From: Planctomycetota bacterium
GTDB taxonomy: Bacteria; Planctomycetota; Planctomycetia; Pirellulales; PALSA-1355
Direction of reading: 5' to 3'
DNA: 64,000 nt
Assembly: GCA_003389325.1 (NCBI GenBank)
Contig: QQVE01000054.1
Coordinates: 1-64,000, forward strand
This document shows, piece by piece, positions 7,794 through 19,286 of the stretch. Positions within the stretch are counted from its first letter, which is position 1, and every line of letters starts with the position of its first letter. The notes beneath the pieces are model-generated. The model saw nothing but the letters and a program-made list of their open reading frames with translations, had not been told where the DNA came from and ran no database searches. The position numbers and the translations under genes were made by a program.

Positions 7794-10700
7794 ATGCCTG
7801 CTACCGAACAGACTTGGCGCGACTCGAAGCTGCTGCACCTGGTTTTCGGCATCACCTCGCTGGCGATGCTGGTGTGCACGATCTGGATGCTGGCCGCCGA
7901 CCATCAGCGCGAGTGGAAGGTCTATCGCCGCAAGTTCCGCGACATCGAAGCCTGGTCGGCCCAGTCGCGGGTGAGCCAACAGGAAAGCGCCCAGTACTAC
8001 GAGGACCTGCGGAAGGCCCGCGAGGAACTGCTGGCCGCTCAGCAAACCGTGCCCAAGGGCACGCTCATCGATCAGTTCAACGCCGTGGCCCGCGCGCACG
8101 CTGAGGAGCAGGGCGAATCGGTCAACCTGGACCCGGTGAACGACGCCTACGTGCGCCTTAAGGAGGCGCCCCAGGAGCAGCGCCCACAGTACCGCGAAGA
8201 GCTTCGCGCCGCGATGGCCCGGATCGTTGACGACGCACGGTTTGTCGAGAACGAAAAGGCTTCGCTCAAGAAGTTTCGGGCTGCCGACTTCGACGTCGTG
8301 CGCAGCGAGTACGAACTGGGCGTGGGCAACGACCTGCCGCAGGACCAGCTCGACGCCATGCAGGAGCGGGTGACCGAAGAGCGCGAGTACGTCGCCGAGG
8401 CCGAGGAGGAAGTTCAAGAAGCCAAGGCCTATCGTCTGGCCCTCGAAGAGCAGATGGCGCCGATCTTTGCCGCCGAGGCCGAGGCCCGCAAGAACCTCGA
8501 CAACCTGGAAACCGAGTTGGACCAGCTCGAGACGGCGCTGGCCGAGCGCACGTACAAGCCGATGGACACGGTGATCAGCATGCCGATCATCGACGCGTTC
8601 TCGCCGAACAAAGTCGACCAGATCTGGCTGCCGAAGCTGACGATCAACAACAATTTCCGCGACGTGGCCCGCTTCGACCGCTGCACGAACTGCCACCTGG
8701 GCATCGATCGCACGGCCCCCGGTTCGGCCGTCGAGCCGGCCTATCCCGAAGAACACTCGCTCATTGTCAGCGTGGCCACGCCGGATGAAAAGCCGGAGGC
8801 TCTAAACAAGAAGCCCGCCGACGCGGAGCAGCTCGCGGCGCTGTATGCCGACGTGCTGCGCGAGGCCTACGGTCTGCAACTGGCACCGCACGGCCTGCTC
8901 GAAGAGAACGAAGCCGTAGTGAGCGTGGTGCGGCCCGAGTCGCCTGCGGCCAAGGCCGGCCTCCAGGTGGCCGACCGCATCGTGGCCGTGCAAGGCACGT
9001 CGCTATTGGACCGCAACCAGGTCTACAGCTTCCTGCTCGAATCGCCCAACTGGGGCGAGCCCATCGAGCTGACCGTGCTGCGCGGGCTGCCGCACCCGTA
9101 TGCCAGCCATCCGCGGCTCGATCTGTTTGTCGGCTCGCTCAGCCCGCACACGCTGCAAGACGTGGGCTGCACGATCTGCCACGACGGGCAGGGCAGCGCC
9201 ACGGCGTTCAAGTGGGCCTCGCACTCGCCGAACGATCCGCTCGAGGCCCACGAGTGGAAGCGCGAGTACGGCTGGTTCGACAACCATCACTGGATCTACC
9301 CGATGTACCCCAACCGGTTCTCGGAGAGCCTGTGCCTGAAGTGCCACCACGACGTGGTCGAGCTGCAGCCCAGCGAGCGCTTTCCCGAGCCGCCGGCGCC
9401 GAAGCTGGTCGAGGGCTTCAACCTGATCAAGGACTACGGCTGCTTCGGCTGCCACGAGATCAACGGCTACGACGGCCCCAACAAGCGGATCGGACCCGAC
9501 CTGCGAGCCGAGCCGAACTATGCACCCGCGGCCGAGGCGCTGCTGGCCACCGACGGGCTGACCGAGCAGCAGCAAGAGTGGGCCAGGCAGGTCATCGAGT
9601 TCCCCGACAAGCCGGCGCCCCGCCACGATCTGCTGCAATCGCTCGAGAACGCCGAGGAGCTGCCGGGCGATCCGGTCATGGCAAAGCGGTGGATGAGCGT
9701 GCTGGAAGACGTCGAAACGCCGGGCAAGCTGCGGAAGGTGGGCCCCAGCCTGCGGCACGTGGCCAGCAAGGTGAACTTCGAGTTCCTGTACTCGTGGATT
9801 CGCAAGCCGAGCGACTTCCGTCCCTCGACCAAGATGCCGCAGTTCTTCGGGCTGTGGTCCGCGCTGGGCCCCGAAAGCGTGGAAGTTTCCGAGCGGTACG
9901 AGCCGATCGAGATTCGCGGCATCACCGAGTATTTGCTCGGCGAGAGCCAGCCGTTTGAATACGACGAGCCGGCCGAAGGCACAGCCGAGCCCTCGGCCGA
10001 ACGCGGCAAGTTCGCGTTCGAAGTTCGTTGCCTGGCGTGCCACAAGCACGACGCCTTCCCGAAGGCCACGATGACCCAGGGCCCCGACCTGTCGAACCTG
10101 GGTTCGAAGCTCGGCGGCGAGGCGAACCCCAACGGTCCCAAGTGGCTCTACACCTGGCTCAAGAATCCCAGCTCGTATCACCCGCGCACCAAGATGCCCA
10201 ACATGCTGTTGGATCCGGTCGAAACGACCGACGCGGAGAACAACAACATCAAGGTCGACCCGGCGGCCGACATCGCGGCCTGGCTGCTGGAAAGCCACGA
10301 GTGGAAGCCCGTGGGCGTGCCCAAGCGCGAGCTGACCAAGGCCGAGCAGGGAGCACTCGAGGACCTGGCCATGGAGTACCTGTCGGCCACGTTCTCCAAG
10401 CGGCAGGCGGCCGAATACCTGAAGAACGGCATTCCGCCGCGGATGCGCAACGAACTGAAGGGCGACGAGGTGGAACTGGTCGGCGACGAGATGACGACCG
10501 ACATGAAGCTGCGGTACGTCGGCCGCCGCTCGATCAGCAAGTACGGCTGCTCGGGCTGCCACGACATTCCCAACTTCGAGGACGTCAAGCCGATCGGTAC
10601 CGGCCTGGCCGACTGGGCCCGCAAGACGCCCGACAAGCTGGCCTTCGAGCAAATCGTCGAGTACATGAAGCACGGGCACGGCAAGCCGCACGCGCTCGAC

Positions 10701-12209
10701 TACGAGAAGGAGTACGACCACGGGCCCGACGTGACCGACGTGGAGATCGAAGAGGCCGAGACGCACGGGCCCGGCGATCCGTTCGACTTCTTGAACCTCG
10801 ATCCCACGACCGGCTACTTCATGGAGAAGCTCGTGCACCATCAGCGCGAAGGCTTCATCTGGCAGAAGCTGCGCGAGCCGCGAAGCTACGACTACAAGAA
10901 GACGCAGAACAAGAGCTACAACGAACGGCTGCGGATGCCGCTGTTCACGATTCTCGATGACGACATGCGTGAGGCCGTCATCACCTTCGTGCTGGGCCTG
11001 GTCTCCGAACCGCCAGCCGATCAGTACATCTTCCACCCCGATCCGCAGCGCGGCGCGATCATCGCCGGCAACGAGGTGATCGAAAAGTACAACTGCACCG
11101 GGTGTCACACGCTGCAAATGGAGCGTTGGAACCTGGCCTACGAGCCGGACGACTTCGGCAACCCCGCGCCGGTGAACGACTACTCGTTCCTGCAACCGCA
11201 CTTCAGCCCCGAGAAGATCGAAGCGTCGCTGAAGCTGAACGCCCGCGGACGCCGCGAGGCGACCGTGGTGGGAATGGCCGCGGTGAACGCCGACGGCGAC
11301 GTGTTGCGGGTCGACGAGGACGGCGTGCCGCTCGAAGCGGACGACACCGAAACGCCGGCGTCGTACGTGTTCGTGCCGTGGGACGACGTCGTGCTCAACG
11401 GCCAGGTTTGGCAGGCCGGCCTGCAGAACATCCTGATTCCCGAGTCGACGATCGAGAAGCGTTACGAGCCGGTGGGCGGCTTCCTGGCGCGGTTCGCCTA
11501 TCCGGCGGTCGTGGCCGACGAGTTGAAGCGTAATCCCAACGCCAAGCCCGAAGAGGCCTGGGGTTGGCTGCCGCCGCCGCTGCACGGCGAGGGCCGCAAG
11601 GTGCAGACCGAGTGGCTGCACGACTTCCTGCTCGATCCGCACATGATCCGGCCCTCGGCGGTGCTGCGGATGCCGAAGTTCAACATGTCCAGCGATGAGG
11701 CCACGAAGCTGGTGAACTACTTCGCCGCGGTCGACGGCGTGGCTTACCCCTACGACTTCGATCCGCGCACGCGGCAGTCGCACCTGGAACAGGCCGAAGC
11801 TGAGCATCCCGACCGGATGGCCGACGCGCTGAAGATCGTGGTGGACAACAACTACTGCGTGAAGTGCCACCTGCTGGGCGATTTCGCACCCGAGGGCAGC
11901 GACACGGCCAAGGCCCCGCAACTGGACGACGTGTTCAAGCGGTTGCGGCCCGAGTACACGCTCGACTGGGTGGCCAATCCGAAGCGCATCTTGCCCTACA
12001 CGGGCATGCCGGTGAACATTCCTCCGGACAAGCCGGTGAGCCAGGATCTGTATAAGGGCGACAGCGTCCAACAGCTCGACGCCGTGGTGGACCTGTTGCT
12101 GAATTACGACCGTTACTTGGAAACCAAGACATCGATCAAACCGCTAATCAAGTCGCAGGCTCCTGCGGCGGAAGCCGAGGCGAACGCGTCGGCCGCCGCG
12201 AGCCCGTAG
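7794..12209 (+). CDS. Giant octaheme cytochrome c with coiled coil and PDZ-like domain
   Basis: A 1471-residue, probably membrane-anchored periplasmic cytochrome. A hydrophobic helix (about 14-35) is followed by a charged, heptad-like region (about 40-260). Eight CXXCH heme c sites follow at 297, 459, 514, 550, 746, 919, 1101 and 1355. A PDZ-like domain (about 365-440, with VRPESPAAKAGLQVADRIVAVQG) lies between hemes 1 and 2. The motif TKMPxF/M recurs after several hemes and resembles the distal methionine region of class I cytochrome c, so the protein may be several fused monoheme domains. Its place directly after the cytochrome b genes suggests it replaces cytochrome c1 and the soluble carrier. 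The nearest analogy I know is the multiheme-containing bc complexes of anammox planctomycetes. Confidence 0.9.
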   Translation: MPATEQTWRDSKLLHLVFGITSLAMLVCTIWMLAADHQREWKVYRRKFRDIEAWSAQSRVSQQESAQYYEDLRKAREELLAAQQTVPKGTLIDQFNAVARAHAEEQGESVNLDPVNDAYVRLKEAPQEQRPQYREELRAAMARIVDDARFVENEKASLKKFRAADFDVVRSEYELGVGNDLPQDQLDAMQERVTEEREYVAEAEEEVQEAKAYRLALEEQMAPIFAAEAEARKNLDNLETELDQLETALAERTYKPMDTVISMPIIDAFSPNKVDQIWLPKLTINNNFRDVARFDRCTNCHLGIDRTAPGSAVEPAYPEEHSLIVSVATPDEKPEALNKKPADAEQLAALYADVLREAYGLQLAPHGLLEENEAVVSVVRPESPAAKAGLQVADRIVAVQGTSLLDRNQVYSFLLESPNWGEPIELTVLRGLPHPYASHPRLDLFVGSLSPHTLQDVGCTICHDGQGSATAFKWASHSPNDPLEAHEWKREYGWFDNHHWIYPMYPNRFSESLCLKCHHDVVELQPSERFPEPPAPKLVEGFNLIKDYGCFGCHEINGYDGPNKRIGPDLRAEPNYAPAAEALLATDGLTEQQQEWARQVIEFPDKPAPRHDLLQSLENAEELPGDPVMAKRWMSVLEDVETPGKLRKVGPSLRHVASKVNFEFLYSWIRKPSDFRPSTKMPQFFGLWSALGPESVEVSERYEPIEIRGITEYLLGESQPFEYDEPAEGTAEPSAERGKFAFEVRCLACHKHDAFPKATMTQGPDLSNLGSKLGGEANPNGPKWLYTWLKNPSSYHPRTKMPNMLLDPVETTDAENNNIKVDPAADIAAWLLESHEWKPVGVPKRELTKAEQGALEDLAMEYLSATFSKRQAAEYLKNGIPPRMRNELKGDEVELVGDEMTTDMKLRYVGRRSISKYGCSGCHDIPNFEDVKPIGTGLADWARKTPDKLAFEQIVEYMKHGHGKPHALDYEKEYDHGPDVTDVEIEEAETHGPGDPFDFLNLDPTTGYFMEKLVHHQREGFIWQKLREPRSYDYKKTQNKSYNERLRMPLFTILDDDMREAVITFVLGLVSEPPADQYIFHPDPQRGAIIAGNEVIEKYNCTGCHTLQMERWNLAYEPDDFGNPAPVNDYSFLQPHFSPEKIEASLKLNARGRREATVVGMAAVNADGDVLRVDEDGVPLEADDTETPASYVFVPWDDVVLNGQVWQAGLQNILIPESTIEKRYEPVGGFLARFAYPAVVADELKRNPNAKPEEAWGWLPPPLHGEGRKVQTEWLHDFLLDPHMIRPSAVLRMPKFNMSSDEATKLVNYFAAVDGVAYPYDFDPRTRQSHLEQAEAEHPDRMADALKIVVDNNYCVKCHLLGDFAPEGSDTAKAPQLDDVFKRLRPEYTLDWVANPKRILPYTGMPVNIPPDKPVSQDLYKGDSVQQLDAVVDLLLNYDRYLETKTSIKPLIKSQAPAAEAEANASAAASP

Positions 12210-12230
12210 GCGCCCCATTGGGAGACTGAG

Positions 12231-13190
12231 ATGACTCAATTGCATCGCGTATCGTACGGTTTTGTTTTGCTGGCGGCGCTGCTGGTCGGCGTGTACGGCT
12301 GCGGCCAGAAGGCCTCGCCGCCGGAAGGCGCGCCCAGCGACGCGTCGGCGCCCCAAGTGAAGCAGGGCGAATCGGAATCGGCCGCCGAGGCCGAGGCCGA
12401 CATGGCCGAGCCGGCTGAAGAGACGGAAGAAACGGCCGAGGAAACCACTGAGGAAACCACCGAAGAGACCACGGCGGACGAGTCGGCCGGCGAGTGGGGC
12501 ACGCTGACCGGCCGGATCGTCTACGAGGGCGACGCCCCCGACCCGCAGCCGATCGACACGTCCAAAGACCCTAACTGCACCGAGAAGCTGACGGCCGAAA
12601 ACCTGCTGGTCGGCGCCGACGGCGGGCTCAAGAATGCCGTCGTCATGCTCCGCAGCGACCCGCCGAAGGTGAACGAAGAGCTCGTCGCGAGCGAGCCGGC
12701 CGAGGTGACGCTGGACAACAAGAACTGCCGCTTCGAGCCGCACGTGCAGGTGGTGCTCACCTCGCAGAAGCTGCTGCTCAAGAATTCGGACCCGACGGGC
12801 CACAACAGCAACCTGTCGCCGATAAAGAACACTGCGATCAATCCGGTGCTGGCCGCCGGCGGCGAGCCGATCGAGTATCAGTTCAGCAGCCCGGAGGCCA
12901 TTCCGGTGCGCGTGGGCTGCAACATCCATCCGTGGATGGCGGCCTTTCTCGTGGTGCGCGAAGATCCTTACGCGGCCGTGACCGCCGAAGACGGCACGTT
13001 CACGATCAAGGATTTGCCGGCCGGCGAGGAACTCGAGTTCCGCCTGTGGCACGAGGGCTCCGGCTACCTGGCGAACGCCGAGTACAAGGGCGGCAAGGCC
13101 GACCGCCGCGGCACCGTGAAGCTGAAGATCAAGCCCGGCACCAACGACCTGGGCGACATCAAGGTCAGCAACACGATCTTCAAGAATTAA
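12231..13190 (+). CDS. Cupredoxin-like lipoprotein (copy 1)
   Basis: A 319-residue exported protein. The signal ends in GVYGC24, an atypical lipobox with Tyr at -2. Next comes a Glu/Thr-rich acidic linker (about 40-85) and then a beta-rich domain. Candidate type 1 copper ligands are H191 (in DPTGHNS) and the cluster C230, H233, M236 (CNIHPWM), matching the His-Cys-His-Met ligand set of plastocyanin-like proteins. After it, DGTFTIKDLPAGEELEFRLW resembles a carboxypeptidase-regulatory-like beta domain. The gene follows the octaheme gene by 21 bp and has GGGAGA before its ATG. It could carry electrons between the octaheme protein and the oxidase. Copper binding is inferred. Confidence 0.7.
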   Translation: MTQLHRVSYGFVLLAALLVGVYGCGQKASPPEGAPSDASAPQVKQGESESAAEAEADMAEPAEETEETAEETTEETTEETTADESAGEWGTLTGRIVYEGDAPDPQPIDTSKDPNCTEKLTAENLLVGADGGLKNAVVMLRSDPPKVNEELVASEPAEVTLDNKNCRFEPHVQVVLTSQKLLLKNSDPTGHNSNLSPIKNTAINPVLAAGGEPIEYQFSSPEAIPVRVGCNIHPWMAAFLVVREDPYAAVTAEDGTFTIKDLPAGEELEFRLWHEGSGYLANAEYKGGKADRRGTVKLKIKPGTNDLGDIKVSNTIFKN

Positions 13191-13217
13191 TCCACTCGCA
13201 ATTCGAGGGTTTTTGGC

Positions 13218-14126
13218 ATGCGTTACTGGTTTGCTGTGCTCTGTGCCGTGAGTGTCGCGTGCGGCACCACGTTGTTGAGCGGTTGCGGACGCCCCGTGGC
13301 CGCCAGCCCGAATCCGCAGCCGCAGGCCGCGAACGAGATTCGCGAGACGCTGCTGGCCGGGGCTTCCGAGGGCGGCGGATCGCAGGCGGCAGCCTCGACC
13401 GGCACCGGCTGGGGTACGCTGCGCGGCACGTTCAAGTTCGCGGGCACGCCTCCGACGCCCGGCACGCTCGACGTGACGCGCGACACCGAGGTGTGCAGCG
13501 CCAACGGGCCGATTCGCGACAACTCGCTGCTGGTGGGCCCCGACAAGGGCATTGCCAACGTCGTGGTCTATGCCCGCGTCAACCGCGTGCACGACTCGGC
13601 CAAGCCGCTGGAGCCCGGCGCGGACGTCGAGCCGCTGGTGTTCGACCAGAAGGACTGCATGTTCACCACGCACGTGATGGCCTGCCAGGTCAACCAGCCG
13701 ATCGACATCAAGAATAGCGATCCGGTCGGCCATAACACGAAGATCGATCCGCGCACGGGCGTACCGTTCAACCAGACGGTCGGGGCCGGGGGCTCGCTGG
13801 GCTACAAGCTGGTCAGCGAGGAAGCGCTGCCCGCGCCGGTCTCGTGCAGCATCCACCCATGGATGCAGGCCTACATGCTGCCGCGCGAGGACAAGTACTT
13901 TGCGGTGACCACCAGCGATGGTGGGTTCGAGATTCCGAACCTTCCGGCCGGCGAAGAGATCGAGCTGCAGGTGTGGCACGAGCGCGGGGGCGGACCCGGC
14001 GGCGCGGTCGTGCTGCCGCGCAAGGACCTGAAGTGGACCCGCAAGGGCCGCTTCAAGGTGAATTTGAAACAGGACGAGACCCTGGACCTGGGCGAACTGG
14101 AAGTTCCCGGCAGCGCCCTGAAATAA
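13218..14126 (+). CDS. Cupredoxin-like lipoprotein (copy 2)
   Basis: A tandem paralogue of the preceding gene, 302 residues, 27 bp downstream. The lipobox LLSGC23 is typical. Putative copper ligands are H172 (DPVGHNT) and C210, H213, M216 (CSIHPWM), followed by the same DGGFEIPNLPAGEEIELQVW domain. The linker is short and lacks the acidic Glu/Thr run of copy 1. The C-terminal part differs (a GGGPGG loop and a basic PRKDLKWTRKGR stretch), so the two copies have diverged and may dock different partners. GAGGG precedes the ATG by 11 nt. Confidence 0.7.
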   Translation: MRYWFAVLCAVSVACGTTLLSGCGRPVAASPNPQPQAANEIRETLLAGASEGGGSQAAASTGTGWGTLRGTFKFAGTPPTPGTLDVTRDTEVCSANGPIRDNSLLVGPDKGIANVVVYARVNRVHDSAKPLEPGADVEPLVFDQKDCMFTTHVMACQVNQPIDIKNSDPVGHNTKIDPRTGVPFNQTVGAGGSLGYKLVSEEALPAPVSCSIHPWMQAYMLPREDKYFAVTTSDGGFEIPNLPAGEEIELQVWHERGGGPGGAVVLPRKDLKWTRKGRFKVNLKQDETLDLGELEVPGSALK

Positions 14127-14214
14127 CGTGGCCCTTGAGGTGTCTTTGAAAGAGACCGGCTGGCGTCGGTCGCATGGTGCATTGTTTCGCGCCCTAACGA
14201 GTAATCGATTTGTC

Positions 14215-15462
14215 ATGAGAACGATTCTTTCAGGCTGTGTCCGCTTCACGCCGTGCCTGGCGCTGGTGTTGCTGGTCGGCTGCGGACAAAGCGATCCGCC
14301 GCAATTCACGCTCGACATGGTGGCGATCGCCGAAAAGCAGATTCCCGCCAACCAGCAGCAGAAAGTGGCCAACATTCTCGAGGCCATGTTCGGCACGCCC
14401 GACGATCCGTTTGTGCTGCCCGAGACGGGCCTGGATCTGGCGAAGCTGCAAATGGCGGCCGGACCGGTCAAGAGCGATCAGTTCGGGCACGAGACGGGTC
14501 TGTATCGCCGGCACTGTGCGCATTGCCACGGCACGACCGGTGACGGGCTGGGCCCCACGGCGATGATTCTCAATCCCTACCCGCGCGACTATCGCCAGGG
14601 CAAGTTCAAGTTCAAGAGCACCGAGCGGCCCGCCAAGCCGACCGACTACGATCTGGAAACGGTGCTCCGCCAGGGCGTGCAGGGGACGGCCATGCCGTCG
14701 TTCGCGCTGTTGCCCGATGCGCAGATCGATGCGCTGGTCGAGTACGTGAAGTACCTGAGCATGCGGGGCCAGACCGAGATCGGCCTGACCGACGCCATGG
14801 CCGACCTGAGCGAAGGCGAAGAATTGCCGCTGACGCACGACACGCTGGTGGCCGAGATCCTCGCGCCGGTGGCCGAGAGCTGGCAGGAAGCGCCCGACAA
14901 GATCATTCCCACCGACGGCGACAACGCAAAGCCGGACATGCCGAAGGCCGAATCGATCGCCGCCGGCGAGAAGCTGTTCTACAGTGCCAAGGCCAACTGT
15001 GCGAAGTGCCACGGCTGGAGCGCGTTGGGCGACGGCCAGACGAACGACTACGACGACTGGAGCAAGGCCATCCACGAAGCCGAGGAAAGCCTGGCTTCGG
15101 ACGTCAACACGCTCAACGAGGCCGAAATGTCGGCCGAAGAGCGCGAGGCGCTGGCCAGGCACGTGGCGCTGTTGTCCTCGGCGCTTGCGACCGACGCCTT
15201 GCCGCCGCGGCATGCCATTCCACGCAACCTCCGCCAGGGCGTCTACCGCGGCGGACGCGCGCCTTACGACATCTATCGCCGGATTTATGCCGGCATCAAC
15301 GGCGCGCCGATGCCGGCCGTGGGCCCGCCCTTTCCAGGTGCCCCGGGCACGCTCACTTCGGACGAGATCTGGAATCTCGTCGACTACGTGTTGTCGCTGC
15401 CTTACGAGCCCATCAGCCAGCCGCCGCGCGATCAGCGTGCCGTGAGCCGCGCGCAGCTCTAG
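14215..15462 (+). CDS. Diheme cytochrome c lipoprotein
   Basis: A 415-residue lipoprotein with lipobox LLVGC and two class I-like cytochrome c domains: CAHCH at 101-105 and CAKCH at 262-266. The first heme domain has TAMPSF and the second GAPMPAVGPPF, plausible distal methionine loops. About 80 residues follow the signal before the first heme. A longer frame from a GTG at 14128 exists, but the ATG at 14215 is where the lipoprotein signal begins. It sits between the cupredoxin genes and cytochrome oxidase subunit II. Since the subunit II here has no fused cytochrome c domain, this protein is the best candidate for the direct electron donor to CuA (inference). Confidence 0.87.
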   Translation: MRTILSGCVRFTPCLALVLLVGCGQSDPPQFTLDMVAIAEKQIPANQQQKVANILEAMFGTPDDPFVLPETGLDLAKLQMAAGPVKSDQFGHETGLYRRHCAHCHGTTGDGLGPTAMILNPYPRDYRQGKFKFKSTERPAKPTDYDLETVLRQGVQGTAMPSFALLPDAQIDALVEYVKYLSMRGQTEIGLTDAMADLSEGEELPLTHDTLVAEILAPVAESWQEAPDKIIPTDGDNAKPDMPKAESIAAGEKLFYSAKANCAKCHGWSALGDGQTNDYDDWSKAIHEAEESLASDVNTLNEAEMSAEEREALARHVALLSSALATDALPPRHAIPRNLRQGVYRGGRAPYDIYRRIYAGINGAPMPAVGPPFPGAPGTLTSDEIWNLVDYVLSLPYEPISQPPRDQRAVSRAQL

Positions 15463-15578
15463 GTGAACACGAAGCAACTAACCGAAACTTAATCATCAAT
15501 CGTCCGTGTCGACGCTGACCGCCCAGGGGCCCGCGAGCCGGGTTCGCCGCCGGGAGCGTCGGGCTGGAGAAAAACGCC

Positions 15579-16390
15579 GTGGGAAAATTCTGGAGCCTGA
15601 TCTTCTTACTCGTGCCCATCCTGGGCGTGGCCTGCTTCGCGCTGGCGCCGGTGTACAACCACTGGTTGCCGAGCGACGTGTCGCAGCACGGCCACACGAT
15701 CGACCACTTGTTTTATTTCATCCTGTGGTTGACCGGTGCGGTGTTCATCGCCACCGAGGTGGTGCTGTTCTGGTTTTTGTGGCGCTACGACGGCAAGCGC
15801 AAGGGCCACGTGAACTACACGCACGGCAGCCACAGCCTGGAGATCATCTGGACGATTCTGCCGGCGGCCACGCTGCTGTTCATCGCCATCTACCAGATGA
15901 ACGCCTGGGCCGAGAGCAAGATTCGCAATCCGGCCGCCGGGCCCGACGGCATACTGGGCACGGCCGACGACATGCCGCCGACGCTGGAAGTCACGGGCCG
16001 ACAGTTCGAGTGGCGGCTGCGCTACCCCGGCAAGAACGGCCAACTGGGCGACTCGGACGACATCTATATCGTCAACGACCTGCACTTGCCGGTCAACGAA
16101 GAGATTCTGATCTACCTGAAGAGCGACGACGTGCTGCACAGCTTCTTCCTGCCCAATCTGCGCGTCAAGCAAGACGCCGTGCCGGGCATGAAGATTCCCG
16201 TTTGGTTCCGCGCCACCGAGAAGGGCACCTACGACATCGTGTGTGCCGAATTGTGCGGCTGGGGCCACTACAAAATGAAGGGCCAGTTGACCATCGAATC
16301 GCGCGCCGAGTACGACGAGTGGCTCGACAAGAAGTATCGCGAGCAGACCGCCACGGTCGGCCCGCAATTAGCGTCACAAGGGGACGGTGA

Positions 16391-16394
<4 letters not shown>
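15579..16394 (+). CDS. coxB: Cytochrome c oxidase subunit II
   Basis: The 271-residue subunit II accepts electrons from cytochrome c at CuA. Three hydrophobic segments are visible, the first perhaps a signal peptide. The periplasmic domain carries the complete CuA signature CAELCGWGHYKM (C222, C226, H230, M233), with the upstream histidine in DDVLHSFFLP. A 12-residue insertion (GPDGILGTADDM) sits before the LEVTGRQFEW strand. There is no C-terminal cytochrome c fusion. Translation starts at GTG 15579, with GGAG about 10 nt upstream. Its stop overlaps the start of subunit I by ATGA, which implies coupled translation. Confidence 0.95.
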
Positions 16395-18208
<1,814 letters not shown>

Positions 18209-18248
18209 GTACCGTTTTCCGTCCGCGCCTCCTGCGTGACTGCCCGCC

Positions 18249-19286
18249 GTGAATCCATCGCTCGACCAACGCGAAAGCCCCTGGCCGCACCGGCTGGCCG
18301 TGGCCTTGGTCTGCGCGACGTTCCCCATGATCTGGATCGGCGGCCTGGTGACCACCTACGGCGCAGGCATGGCCGTGCCCGACTGGCCCAACACGTACGG
18401 CTACAACCTGTTCCTCTACCCGTGGCAGACCTGGGTGTACGGACCCTTTAAGCTGTTTATCGAGCACGGGCACCGGTTGTTCGGAACGCTAGTAGGCATG
18501 ATCGCGATCGCCTTTCTCGTTTCCACCTGGTGCTGCCAGCGGCGGGCGAACCTCCGCTGGCTGGGCGCCGCGGCCCTGATCGGCGTCGTTGCTCAGGGCG
18601 CGCTGGGCGGCCTGCGCGTGCTGGCCGACGAAGTGCAAATCGCAAAGATCCACGGCATCGTGGGCCCGGTGTTTTTCGCCTTTACCGTCGCCCTGGCCAG
18701 CATCACCTCGCGGCGATGGCAGTCGGCCAAACGTTCCGAAGAACGTCAATTGGGAGCCATCGAGCGGCTGGGCGTGATCACCACCTTGCTCGTGTTCCTG
18801 CAACTCGTGTTGGGAGCGCAGTTGCGGCACCTGTCGCCTGAGGCACCCCTGGGCAATTTCCGCCTGGCGCTGTTCTTTCATCTGGCCGTGGCCGTCGCGC
18901 TATTGGCCCACGTCTTCATGCTCGCGGCCCGCGTGCTGTATTCTCACCGGCAGGAGAGTTGGCTGGCGCGTCCGGCCGTGGGACTGCTCGTCATGCTGCT
19001 GGTGCAGATCGGCCTGGGCGCGGGCAGTTGGGTAACGAACTACGGCTTTCCGGTCTGGCTGTCGCGGTACGATTTCGCGGCGGCCTACGTGCCGGTAGCC
19101 GATGGAGCGGTGCAAGCCTGGACAACGACGGCGCACGTGGCCCTGGGATCGCTGATCCTGGCCACCAGCCTGATGCTGACGCTGCGGTCGATGCGACTTT
19201 CGTCGCCTCTCTCGGCGCGATTCGCGCCAAGCAAGCCGGCGACGAGCCCGAGCCAAAGGATTCTCTCGATGGGGGCAGGACTATGA
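18249..19286 (+). CDS. ctaA: Heme A synthase (COX15/CtaA family)
   Basis: A 345-residue, eight-helix membrane protein that oxidises the C8 methyl group of heme O to the formyl group of heme A. The conserved TTYGAGMAVPDWP segment follows the first helix, and EHGHRLFG, KIHGIVG and TTAHVALG carry histidines expected to bind heme. It starts at GTG 18249, 40 bp after subunit I. The stop overlaps the next gene by ATGA, so both heme A maturation enzymes are translated together. Confidence 0.93.
   Translation: MNPSLDQRESPWPHRLAVALVCATFPMIWIGGLVTTYGAGMAVPDWPNTYGYNLFLYPWQTWVYGPFKLFIEHGHRLFGTLVGMIAIAFLVSTWCCQRRANLRWLGAAALIGVVAQGALGGLRVLADEVQIAKIHGIVGPVFFAFTVALASITSRRWQSAKRSEERQLGAIERLGVITTLLVFLQLVLGAQLRHLSPEAPLGNFRLALFFHLAVAVALLAHVFMLAARVLYSHRQESWLARPAVGLLVMLLVQIGLGAGSWVTNYGFPVWLSRYDFAAAYVPVADGAVQAWTTTAHVALGSLILATSLMLTLRSMRLSSPLSARFAPSKPATSPSQRILSMGAGL

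Noticed and set aside
9003-12071. 1022-codon open frame on the minus strand opposite the octaheme gene
   Set aside because: It is a shadow of the octaheme gene, produced by strong GC bias at third codon positions. It is Arg/His/Gly-rich and shows no family pattern.
12144-14471. 775-codon minus-strand open frame opposite the cupredoxin-like genes
   Set aside because: Same cause; the plus-strand genes have signal peptides, lipoboxes and ligand motifs, while this frame has none.
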